Below are positions 1 through 7,220 of a stretch of DNA of 7,377 nucleotides, piece after piece (the stretch's first letter is position 1; every line of letters starts with the position of its first letter). The stretch lies in contig CAZPPG010000125.1 of assembly GCA_964588385.1 (NCBI GenBank), forward strand, positions 1 through 7,377, written 5' to 3'. The translations under genes and the position numbers were made by a program. The DNA comes from JAHBWV01 sp964588385 (GTDB taxonomy: Bacteria > Planctomycetota > Phycisphaerae > Phycisphaerales > UBA1924). The notes beneath the pieces are model-generated. The model was given only the letters and a program-made list of their open reading frames with translations. It did no database searches and was not told where the DNA came from.

Positions 1-1026
1 GCGGAGTTCGCTGCCGTGCTGGATGCGGCACGTCGTGCCGGACTCTCCGAGAAGCGCATCGAATCGGGAAGCACAACGTGGCAGAAGCTGATTGCGGGAC
101 CGGCGCCAACCTATAGCGAGTACGACCTGGCCATGGCGGCGTGGCTCGGCACTCGAGTGATGCTTGCGTCTTCAGGGTCTGGAAAGCCGTGGATTGGTTC
201 CGCTCGCGAACGCATCACGCACATGGTGCTGGATGAAGTGCAGGATCTTTCCCCCAGCCATATCGCGACACTGCGTGCCATGGTCACTCCAAAGGGCACC
301 ATCACGATGGTCGGCGACCTCCGCCAGAACCTCAATACATCCGGCGGGATCCGGCGATGGGAGGACGTGGCAACACCCGACCTGAAGCGGGCGGCATTCA
401 CTGTCGTCTACAGGCAGACGCAAGAGATCGGGTTGTTCATCCACTTCCTTCAGGCAAAGCTGTTCCGAGATCGCCCCTCGTGGGAGCCCTCGTTTCTGCT
501 CACGGGGGCCCGGCCGCGTGCGGGCAAAGTTCGCTCCTGGAAGCACATCGGCAAGGCAGTGGCTTCGGAGGCTCGGCACTGGCGCGACGCCACCCCCAGT
601 GCAACGGTCGCAGTGCTGTACGATGGTCGGGTGCAGCCGCAGCGGCTGCGTGCGCTCCGCGACGAGATCGAGGCGTCGCTCCAGGATCAGCTCACGAGCG
701 TCCATCTCATTGAGCCGCGATCCAGGGGCGGCCAGCTTCGCGAGACAGATTGCATCGTGATCGCGTCTGTGAAGCAAACCAAGGGCCTGGAGTTTGATGC
801 CGTCGTGTTCATTGACAACAGGCAAGACTGGAGCCGGGATGCACGGGAGATCGACTCAAGGCTCAAGAACGGGTTGTACGTTGCAGCGAGTCGAGCCAGA
901 GGCGGCCTCTCGTTCTGCATGCGTAGCCTCCCCAAGTGCTTTAACACCGGTGTAAAGAAGCGGCTTCTCCAGGTTGCCAAGTGGGAGTTGCCCGAGGTGG
1001 ATGGGAAGAAAGAAGACCCAGCCTAG
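1..1026 (+). CDS. UvrD/Rep-like superfamily 1 helicase, C-terminal part (5' end outside window)
   Basis: The frame is open from base 1 to the TAG at 1024-1026. A GTG at 16 could be read as a start, but helicase motif I (Walker A) is missing, so the true start is almost certainly upstream of the window. Counting codon 1 at base 1, the SF1 motifs appear in order: motif II DEVQD (78-82), motif III GDLRQ (105-109), motif IV YRQT (137-140), motif V TKGLEFD (260-266) and motif VI VAASRAR (294-300). These motifs bind and hydrolyse ATP and couple this to 3'-5' style translocation on single-stranded nucleic acid in UvrD/Rep/PcrA relatives. Only about 120 residues separate motifs IV and V, so a full-size UvrD-type 2B subdomain appears absent or reduced. 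The gene ends 48 bases before the large DUF1998 helicase on the same strand with no terminator between, suggesting co-transcription. The helicase class is secure; the specific family and substrate are not recognised. Confidence 0.9.
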   Translation, partial: AEFAAVLDAARRAGLSEKRIESGSTTWQKLIAGPAPTYSEYDLAMAAWLGTRVMLASSGSGKPWIGSARERITHMVLDEVQDLSPSHIATLRAMVTPKGTITMVGDLRQNLNTSGGIRRWEDVATPDLKRAAFTVVYRQTQEIGLFIHFLQAKLFRDRPSWEPSFLLTGARPRAGKVRSWKHIGKAVASEARHWRDATPSATVAVLYDGRVQPQRLRALRDEIEASLQDQLTSVHLIEPRSRGGQLRETDCIVIASVKQTKGLEFDAVVFIDNRQDWSRDAREIDSRLKNGLYVAASRARGGLSFCMRSLPKCFNTGVKKRLLQVAKWELPEVDGKKEDPA

Positions 1027-1074
1027 CTCCTATCGTGCCCGACTCATCAACCTACTTGGAGTACACGAAGCCAT
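1027..1074. other. Short intergenic spacer between the two helicase genes
   Basis: The 48-base spacer lacks a stem-loop followed by a T run. It holds a weak Shine-Dalgarno-like TTGGAG (1056-1061) set 13 bases before the ATG at 1075, which is longer than the usual spacing. There is no in-frame alternative start codon in the spacer, so the ATG at 1075 is the best choice. Same-strand layout and short distance favour one transcript for both helicases. Confidence 0.55.
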
Positions 1075-4000
1075 ATGGCACTCAATCCAGTCGCCTACAC
1101 CGAGAAGGTCGTCCGTTCCTTCCTGAAGTATCAGCTCTCGACGTATCCATTCGCCGATGCGAGTTTCCATTCGCAGATGCGGACGCTGCTGTCGCTGGAC
1201 CACACGCGGCGCACGCCGCTGATGAAGGGGCCGTACGTCTCCCTCAGTCGCCCCTTTCGCGAAGGTGCGGCGATCAAGTCGCTAGCCGGGCAGGGGATTC
1301 TGCATCCGTCGATGACGGGCCTGGTGTCGCACGCGACCCTCTACGGCCACCAGGAAGCGGCCGTGCGCGCGATCCACGATGGCAAGCACACGCTGGTGAG
1401 CACCGGCACCGGCTCTGGCAAAACCGAGTGCTTTCTGTACCCGATCATCAGCAAATGCCTCGATCTGAAGGACAAAGGGGCCGCGCCGGGCATCTCGGCG
1501 GTGCTTGTCTATCCGATGAACGCGCTGGCCGAAGACCAGTTGGGACGCCTGCGTGAACTCCTGGCGGGCACGGGCATCACGTTCGCCATGTACGTCGGCA
1601 AGACACCGGAGAAGAAGGCGGATGTGGCGGGCCAGCGGCTGCGCGCCGGCGCGAGCCGCGCGGACTATCGCGCCGCCCTGAAGAAGGCGCAGGAACAACG
1701 TCAGGAGGTCGCTGTCCATCCGGCCGAGGAACGTTGCAGCCGCGAGGAACTGCGTGAGCCCGGTGGCCAGCCGCGGATCCTGCTGACCAACGTCAAGATG
1801 CTCGAGCTGCTCCTGACGCGGCAGAAGGATGTGGAACTCTTCGATAACGCCCGGCTCGACTTCCTGGTCTTCGACGAGGCGCACACGTTTGCGGGGGCGC
1901 AGGGCGCTGAGACGGCGTGCCTGATCCGACGGTTGCGTGCGTTCTGCGAAACGAGCAGCGCCGCAAGCGGAGCAAAGACCGTGTGCGTGGCAACCTCCGC
2001 CACGATCGCGGACCCCAGCGGCGGCGGTGACCCACCGCGGGACTTCGCCCGCCGCTTCTTCGGCGTGCCCAAAGAGGATGTCGCCATCGTCGGCGAGGTG
2101 TACGAAGCACAGGGCTGGGGGCAGAACCGTCGCGACCCCGGCCCGCCGACCGGCAAGGGCGGGGCGGCGGAAGTTCTGAAGGCCGTGCTGAAGGCAGTGG
2201 ATGTCGGGGACTCTGGCGGCGCGATGGTGAGCGATGCGCTCAAAGCCCTCACCGGCAATGGACTCGCGGCGGAACGCCAGGGCGACTGGCGGGATGCGCT
2301 GTACGACGCGCTCCTGGAGAATGAGGTCGCGTACCGCCTGACGGCGGAACTGCTGCAGCCTCGCCCCCTCGACACGGTGGTTCACGTCCTTGATGGCGTA
2401 CTCAAGCGCGCCGTCAGCGAGGAGGAAGTGCTGGCGTACCTCGCACTGGGTGCGGCGGCCCGCAAGCAGGGTCGAGCCCTCCTGCGGCCGGTCATCCATT
2501 CCTTCGTGCGCGGCGTCGGCGGCGCGGTGGTGACATTCCCCGAAACCCAGGATCGCCCGAAGCTTTGGCTGTCGGCGGAAGACGCCACCGCCCAACAACC
2601 CGCGCTCGCAAAGTTCCCGGTGCTGACCTGTTCGACGTGCGGACAGCACTATTTCGAGCATCACGCCGCTGGTTGGGAGTTCACTGCCAAGGCACCAGGC
2701 GGAGGCGAAGCGGTGGAAGATCGCTGCGTCTGGCGTCCGCAGGATGCATCAACTGGCGGCAAGCGGCTCGTCGTGACTGATACGGTGATCTCCGCCGATG
2801 ATGGCGATGATGATCCGCCCAAGACGGCGCGGGTGCACGTCTGCCGTGCATGCGGGGCGGTGCATCCGCAGGGCCGCGACCGCTGTGACGCGTGCGCCGC
2901 GCAGGGGCAGATGGTGGAACTGCTCGCCGTGCAGGAAAAGGACGAGCGGCCTGGGCAGTTGACGCGCTGCGTCTCGTGCGGGCAAGGCGGGCGTGTCTGG
3001 AACGCTTGGTATCGCGAGCCTGCTCGCCCGGTGAAGGCCGTGCCAGTCGCCGATGTGCACGTGCTCGCCCAGGACATGGTGCAGCACGCCGAGCGGCGAC
3101 GACTGCTGATCTTCGCCGACAACCGCCAGGAGGCCGCGTTCCAGGCCGGTTGGATGCGTGACCACGCTCGGCGATTCCGGCTCCGCTCGCTCATGTACGA
3201 GCGCATCACCCAAGGCCCGGTTTCTGTGGGTGATCTGACGAAGTTCCTCGACGATCGGCTGGAAGCGGACAACGACTTGTCGAAGATGCTTGTTCCTGAA
3301 GTGTGGCAGCAGTACCAGAAGGAAGCGGCAGGCACAGCTCACCAAGAAGACCGCAAGTACTTTCTCCGCATTCAGATCCTCCGCGAGATCGTCACGGGCA
3401 TCAAGCAGCGAGTCGGCTTGGAACCGTGGGGACGGCTGCGTGTTGATTACCTCAATCTCTCCGGTGAGCATCCTTGGGTCAAGCACGAAGCGGCCGCGCT
3501 CGGTGTAGATCCGTCTTTGCTGGCCGACGGCATTTCCGACCTACTGGATCGGGCGCGGCGGGCGTACCAACTCCACGATTCACAGCAGCGAATCTTCGGC
3601 AGGTTCTGGGGCGATGGCGATCGTGAACTGCAGTATGGCTATCTCCCGGACATGGCGGGCATTCCCAAGGCCGTCAAACTCAGCCGCGATCCGGGCGACG
3701 AGCCGGGCCGCGTTGCACAGTGGCTCAGCGCGAAGGGCGAGACAACCGCTCGGGCTGCGGTCAAGAAGTGGGGAGTTGCTCCAGACAAGGCCGCGGAGTT
3801 CCTCGAGCGACTGTGGGCATTCCTCGCGGATGACCTGAAGATCCTTGTGCCGGTGACGCTGGTCGGCCAGCGGGGGAGCGCACTGCCTGGCTGCGCCGGA
3901 GCACGCCAGGTCGATGGCGACAAAGTCCGCTTGGTGCCCTCGCACGGATTGTGGCGTTGCCGCACGTGCCGCCGTGCACAGACTCGCACGACCCCCCACG

Positions 4001-6507
4001 GCCTGTGCCAGGCGTTCCGCTGCGTTGGAGTCCTCGTTCGTGAGGAGGAGAACCCAGACAGCTACGACCTTGATCTGCTGGATCACGGATCGCACATGGT
4101 CAGGGCACGTGAGCATTCGGCGATGGTGCCGGCATTTGATCGCGATCTGATTGAGCGTCAGTTTAAGGGCGACGGTGAGCAGATCAACACCCTCGTCTGC
4201 ACTCCCACGCTGGAGCTCGGCGTCGACATTGGCGTGCTCGATGCCGTGCTGATGCGCAACGTGCCTCCGCTGCCAGCCAATTACTGGCAGCGAGTCGGCC
4301 GGGCTGGCCGCCGCCAGCGCATGGCTGTAGATCTGACCTACGCCAGACCGACCACTCACGATCGTTTCTACTTCAACGACCCTCAGAAGATGCTCGCGGG
4401 CCGCGTGGACCCGCCGCGCTTTAATCTGCGGAACCCGCTGATGGTGGGCCGCCACGTGAATGCGGCTGTCTTGACACGACTGCGGCAGTTGGCACGCCCG
4501 GGTTCTCCGCTCTCGGAGGGAGATCGGACCGAGCTAACAGAGGCGCTCACGACGACGTTCCCTTCGATGGTCAAGAGTTTCCTGTTCGAGGCCGACGGCA
4601 GGCTTCGAACAACACCCTTCGACGCATCGCCATTCCGAACCGTGGTGAGCAAGCATCGGGCGGATCTTCTCCAATCAGTCAAACGGAGCTTTGCCACAAC
4701 CTGGCCGTCAGAGGATCGCGCGGTCATCGATGATGCTGTGCTTGAGACTGCGACGGACAGGACACCGGATGAATTGGAACGCGTCGTCAGCGTGCTTCGC
4801 CGCCGGCTCGCGTGGGCGCTAACCCAGCTTGATCGGCTCGAAGCCAAGCGGAAAGCAAGCGGCACACTGGACGAAGAGGACAAGTCGCTGTATCAGCGGT
4901 GCGACCGGCTGGTCAGGCGCATGAAGGGGCAGGACACACGGGGCAGGGGCGATGCCGAAGGCTACGACGATGTCGAGACGTACGGCGTGCTCGCTGCAGA
5001 AGGGTTCTTGCCTGGCTACGGACTCGAGAGTGGATCCGTTCGGGCGGTAGCACAACTGCCTCGCTGGCAGACGGGCAGCAGCGACTTCGTCCTGCCGCGT
5101 CCTCCAGCTGTGGCGCTTCGAGAGTACGTCCCTGGCAACCTCATCTATGCGAACGGCAATCGCTTCGTCGCGAGGTACTTCCAGCTTCAGCCACAAGAGC
5201 CTGCGTTCTTTGATGTCAATGTGGAAAGCGAAACGGCGACGGAAGTCGCGGGCGCGGGCAACGCTGCTGGCAACCTCGGGGCTGCATCCCTCCCGGCAGT
5301 GCCCGTGTGCGACGTTCAGCTGACGCACAGGTCCCACATCTCCGATGAGGAGGACTTCCGATTCCAAATGCCTGTCACGACGTTCGGCACCGAACGTAGT
5401 CGGCACGAAGCGGGCATGGCCTTCGCGTGGGGTGAGCGGCCGGTCCACTTTAGAAAGGGTGTTCACCTTCGGCTGGTAAACGTCGGGCCGACCAGGAAAG
5501 TGGACCAGAACGAGCTCGGCTACCCGGTATGCCAGGTGTGCGGACAAAGCCGCACGCCGTTCGCGTCAGTGGCAGAGCTCGACAAGTTTGGAAAGGACCA
5601 CGCCCAGCGCTGCGGTCGACCTCCCGTGAACGTCGGTTTCTACGCCGACATCGTCGCCGATGCTCTCTCGCTTCCGATGTGCGCCGATAAGACCGAGGCG
5701 TATTCGCTCGCGGAGGCGATTCGCACGGGCGCGACGCGGGTTCTGGACATGGAGCGTGATGACCTCCAGGTTTTGGTTCTGGGCACACCGGGGAGCGACG
5801 AAGCGACAGCGATTCTGTTTGACCCAATGCCCGGTGGATCTGGGCTGCTTGAGCAGCTTTGCGAGCGGTTCTCAGAGATCGTTCAGGCCGTCACGCCGAT
5901 CGTGTCGAATTGTCCGTCGGGCTGCGAGCGGAGCTGCAACGACTGCCTTCGCACGTTCCGCAACGCGTTTTACCACGCCTCGCTTGATCGACACCTCGTT
6001 GAGGATGTACTTGCCGCAAACGGTGAATCGCTGCGTGCTACGCATCCCATCCCCGCCAAAATGCCGGATGCGGCACCCAAGGGTGAACATCGTCCCGTTA
6101 ACGTCGACGAGAATCGACTCCGCGAACAATTGATGCGGGCCGGGTTTCCTGAGGCCAAGCGCCACGAGCCGATTGACCTTGGGCAGCCGCTCGGTAAGAC
6201 CTACCCCGACTGCCTATGGCCGGGGAGCGATCCTTCGGAACCGGGCATCTGCCTGTACCTGGACGGGTTGAGCGATCGATTGCATGGCAATCCCGTAACC
6301 GCAGAACGAGACCGCGTTCTTCGGGAGGCTCTTCGTGCGATGGGCTACGACGTCTTTGAATTGCCCGCCAGTTGCCTGGATGACAGGGCACGAATGACGC
6401 AGTTGTTCTACGACCTCGGGTTGCGATTGCTCGATCGAGATCGAGCCAAGACCTTGAGGTCAAATCCGAGCGCTTGGTACAACGATCCCTCACTTGCTGA
6501 CTCATGA
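1075..6507 (+). CDS. Giant DEAD/DEAH helicase with DUF1998 and C-terminal nuclease-like domain (DruE-like)
   Basis: This 1810-residue protein is a superfamily 2 helicase. RecA domain 1 shows a Q-type motif YGHQ (90-93), Walker A GTGSGKT (111-117), motif Ia YPMNALAEDQ (146-155), DEAH (267-270) and TSAT (307-310). RecA domain 2 starts at IFADNRQEAA (679-688), is interrupted by about 320 residues, and resumes with EHS (1013-1015), TPTLELGVDIG (1043-1053) and QRVGRAGRR (1072-1080). Cys pairs lie at 519/522, 590/593/604/607, 632/635 and 962/965/978/983. A CxxC-HxxxC finger (1486/1489/1509/1513) precedes the DUF1998 signature DPMPGGSGLL (1583-1592) and the cysteines 1613/1617/1621/1624. The C terminus (about 1680-1800) has PD (1711-1712), YLDG (1728-1731) and H1737 in a Vsr/DUF559-like pattern. 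DUF1998 helicases include MrfA, DISARM proteins and Druantia DruE; the length best fits DruE. The ATG at 1075 follows TTGGAG by 13 bases. An antiviral role is inferred, not shown. Confidence 0.93.
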   Translation: MALNPVAYTEKVVRSFLKYQLSTYPFADASFHSQMRTLLSLDHTRRTPLMKGPYVSLSRPFREGAAIKSLAGQGILHPSMTGLVSHATLYGHQEAAVRAIHDGKHTLVSTGTGSGKTECFLYPIISKCLDLKDKGAAPGISAVLVYPMNALAEDQLGRLRELLAGTGITFAMYVGKTPEKKADVAGQRLRAGASRADYRAALKKAQEQRQEVAVHPAEERCSREELREPGGQPRILLTNVKMLELLLTRQKDVELFDNARLDFLVFDEAHTFAGAQGAETACLIRRLRAFCETSSAASGAKTVCVATSATIADPSGGGDPPRDFARRFFGVPKEDVAIVGEVYEAQGWGQNRRDPGPPTGKGGAAEVLKAVLKAVDVGDSGGAMVSDALKALTGNGLAAERQGDWRDALYDALLENEVAYRLTAELLQPRPLDTVVHVLDGVLKRAVSEEEVLAYLALGAAARKQGRALLRPVIHSFVRGVGGAVVTFPETQDRPKLWLSAEDATAQQPALAKFPVLTCSTCGQHYFEHHAAGWEFTAKAPGGGEAVEDRCVWRPQDASTGGKRLVVTDTVISADDGDDDPPKTARVHVCRACGAVHPQGRDRCDACAAQGQMVELLAVQEKDERPGQLTRCVSCGQGGRVWNAWYREPARPVKAVPVADVHVLAQDMVQHAERRRLLIFADNRQEAAFQAGWMRDHARRFRLRSLMYERITQGPVSVGDLTKFLDDRLEADNDLSKMLVPEVWQQYQKEAAGTAHQEDRKYFLRIQILREIVTGIKQRVGLEPWGRLRVDYLNLSGEHPWVKHEAAALGVDPSLLADGISDLLDRARRAYQLHDSQQRIFGRFWGDGDRELQYGYLPDMAGIPKAVKLSRDPGDEPGRVAQWLSAKGETTARAAVKKWGVAPDKAAEFLERLWAFLADDLKILVPVTLVGQRGSALPGCAGARQVDGDKVRLVPSHGLWRCRTCRRAQTRTTPHGLCQAFRCVGVLVREEENPDSYDLDLLDHGSHMVRAREHSAMVPAFDRDLIERQFKGDGEQINTLVCTPTLELGVDIGVLDAVLMRNVPPLPANYWQRVGRAGRRQRMAVDLTYARPTTHDRFYFNDPQKMLAGRVDPPRFNLRNPLMVGRHVNAAVLTRLRQLARPGSPLSEGDRTELTEALTTTFPSMVKSFLFEADGRLRTTPFDASPFRTVVSKHRADLLQSVKRSFATTWPSEDRAVIDDAVLETATDRTPDELERVVSVLRRRLAWALTQLDRLEAKRKASGTLDEEDKSLYQRCDRLVRRMKGQDTRGRGDAEGYDDVETYGVLAAEGFLPGYGLESGSVRAVAQLPRWQTGSSDFVLPRPPAVALREYVPGNLIYANGNRFVARYFQLQPQEPAFFDVNVESETATEVAGAGNAAGNLGAASLPAVPVCDVQLTHRSHISDEEDFRFQMPVTTFGTERSRHEAGMAFAWGERPVHFRKGVHLRLVNVGPTRKVDQNELGYPVCQVCGQSRTPFASVAELDKFGKDHAQRCGRPPVNVGFYADIVADALSLPMCADKTEAYSLAEAIRTGATRVLDMERDDLQVLVLGTPGSDEATAILFDPMPGGSGLLEQLCERFSEIVQAVTPIVSNCPSGCERSCNDCLRTFRNAFYHASLDRHLVEDVLAANGESLRATHPIPAKMPDAAPKGEHRPVNVDENRLREQLMRAGFPEAKRHEPIDLGQPLGKTYPDCLWPGSDPSEPGICLYLDGLSDRLHGNPVTAERDRVLREALRAMGYDVFELPASCLDDRARMTQLFYDLGLRLLDRDRAKTLRSNPSAWYNDPSLADS

Positions 6508-6576
6508 GAACAATCGTCGCGCTTGTTGCACGATGACTTATTTCGGTCGCTTTCGTGCTCGGGAGCGAACGAGGTC

Positions 6577-6622
6577 GTGGGCACTTGCCCACTTGCGCCC
6601 GACATGCCCACTGCTTGCCCAC
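6577..6622. repeat. Cluster of TGCCCAC repeats including a 7-2-7 inverted pair
   Basis: The heptamer TGCCCAC occurs three times on the + strand, at 6586-6592, 6605-6611 and 6616-6622, and once in reverse complement (GTGGGCA) at 6577-6583. The inverted copy and the first direct copy form a near-palindrome of two perfect 7-base arms separated by CT. Two direct copies share the longer form CTTGCCCAC (6584-6592 and 6614-6622). Start-to-start distances of the direct copies are 19 and 11 bases. The arrangement resembles an operator or a protein-binding iteron array upstream of the 6750 gene; the binding protein is unknown. Confidence 0.5.
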
Positions 6623-6706
6623 ATTCGGCGCGTTCAGCGCGGATTCCTCGCGACATGGGCCACATCGCCTTGCCTCTGCGCGATGATCTTGCCCTCATGT
6701 GATCCA

Positions 6707-6735
6707 CGCGGCCGCCATCGTTGAACCTGGCCGCG
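6707..6735 (+). promoter_or_regulatory. Hairpin abutting the ribosome binding site of the DUF6900-like gene
   Basis: CGCGGCC (6707-6713) and GGCCGCG (6729-6735) are perfect inverted repeats with a 15-base loop. The last base of the right arm is the first G of the GAGGAG ribosome binding site (6735-6740). In an RNA this stem could hinder ribosome access or set the 5' edge of an accessible leader. A 7-base G/C stem in DNA this GC-rich may also arise by chance, so the regulatory reading is tentative. Confidence 0.3.
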
Positions 6736-6740
6736 AGGAG
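6735..6740 (+). promoter_or_regulatory. Ribosome binding site GAGGAG that decides the 6750 start
   Basis: GAGGAG lies 9 bases before the ATG at 6750 and 12 bases before a second ATG at 6753. It lies inside the frame that would be read from the GTG at 6699, which has no comparable upstream site. This favours initiation at 6750 over the longer GTG reading. Confidence 0.7.
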
Positions 6741-6749
6741 CATGCTGCC

Positions 6750-7145
6750 ATGATGAGCGAACATCACAGAGGGCCAACGAACGCCAACACGGCGACCGGC
6801 GCGACCGCCAAACCAGACGCCCCTCAGATCACGCCTCAGCCCTCGCTCGACGCCATGGGCAAGCAGGCCGCGCTCGACGCCGCGATGGAGAACGCCAAGC
6901 GGCTGCTGCGGCTGGAGACGCTCGAGACCCGCGGCCGCGACGCCTTGGACTTCCACGAGATCCCGGTCAGCGCGATCCGCGACCTGATCCGCCACGCCTT
7001 CGATCGCGGGTACCGGGATGGGCTGCACAGCGGCTACCGCCAAGGCAGGTCGGACGCCTGCGACGAGGCACGCGGCAAGGAGGCCCGAACCCAGCCCCGC
7101 AACCCCGACCTCGTAGACCGATCCACAACCGACCCGACGACCTGA
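6750..7145 (+). CDS. DUF6900-like small protein of mobile-element type
   Basis: The gene encodes a 131-residue protein from the ATG at 6750 to the TGA at 7143-7145. Residues 1-33 are rich in Thr, Ala, Asn and Pro and probably disordered. The core, about 36-91, consists of a helix, the motif LETLETRGRDALDFHE (55-70) and a second helix, IPVSAIRDLIRHAF (71-84), followed by DRGYRDG. The LETLETR plus D-LDFH signature resembles the DUF6900 family, which I know from memory as small uncharacterised proteins of phages, plasmids and integrative elements. I cannot run a profile search to confirm it. The C-terminal tail (92-131) is charged and low in structure. No enzymatic residues are evident and no function is proposed. 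The third-position G+C is visibly higher than in the helicase genes. A GTG at 6699 would add 17 unremarkable residues and is disfavoured. Confidence 0.8.
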   Translation: MMSEHHRGPTNANTATGATAKPDAPQITPQPSLDAMGKQAALDAAMENAKRLLRLETLETRGRDALDFHEIPVSAIRDLIRHAFDRGYRDGLHSGYRQGRSDACDEARGKEARTQPRNPDLVDRSTTDPTT

Positions 7146-7175
7146 AGCCCGCGATCTGCGGGCTTCGCTGCTTTT
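7144..7175 (+). terminator. Rho-independent-like terminator overlapping the stop codon at 7143
   Basis: GAAGCCCGC (7144-7152) and GCGGGCTTC (7158-7166) form a perfect 9-base stem with the 5-base loop GATCT. A short T run (7172-7175) follows after GCTGC. The left arm begins inside the TGA stop codon of the preceding gene. The stem is strong, but the T run is short and 5 bases removed, so termination may be partial. Confidence 0.65.
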
Positions 7176-7208
7176 GGACCCGACGCGATCACGCACCACA
7201 GCACAGAC

Positions 7209-7213
7209 AGGAG
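7209..7213 (+). promoter_or_regulatory. Ribosome binding site AGGAG for the 7221 gene
   Basis: AGGAG sits 7 bases upstream of the ATG at 7221, an ideal spacing, and supports this as a genuine start for the gene that runs off the right edge. Confidence 0.65.
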
Positions 7214-7220
7214 CAACGCC

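Larger units (their letters stand above)
6508..6749. other. Intergenic region between the helicase pair and the small-gene block
   Basis: This 242-base stretch has no convincing gene. An open frame at 6494-6724 exists but looks non-coding: it overlaps the end of the large helicase, has no ribosome binding site, and its Arg/Cys/Trp-rich translation matches nothing I recognise. The region carries the TGCCCAC repeat cluster (6577-6622) and a GC-rich hairpin next to the downstream ribosome binding site (6707-6735). No hairpin plus T-run terminator for the large helicase gene is evident, and no -35/-10 pair is good enough to call. It is the likely location of the promoter for the downstream genes. 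Confidence 0.6.

Noticed and set aside
1282..2664. 460-residue open frame on the - strand
   Set aside because: It lies wholly antisense to the helicase core of the large gene, whose motifs are unmistakable. Its Arg/Ala/His-rich translation shows no domain; long antisense frames are common in GC-rich coding DNA.
4819..5547. 242-residue open frame on the - strand
   Set aside because: It is antisense to the middle of the large helicase, with no recognisable domain and no independent promoter or ribosome binding site evident.
6501..6534. Possible terminator after the large helicase (CTCATGAG palindrome at 6501-6508 and ATCGT/ACGAT at 6513-6517 and 6530-6534)
   Set aside because: The stems are only 4 to 5 bases and no T run follows, so termination cannot be supported.
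6494..6724. 76-residue open frame on the + strand after the large helicase
   Set aside because: No ribosome binding site, overlap with the end of the upstream gene, and a Cys/Arg/Trp-rich translation without family resemblance. The TGCCCAC repeats within it fit regulatory DNA better.
6699..6749. GTG start at 6699 extending the DUF6900-like protein by 17 residues
   Set aside because: There is no ribosome binding site before 6699, while GAGGAG at 6735-6740 is well placed for the ATG at 6750. The added residues show no conserved character.
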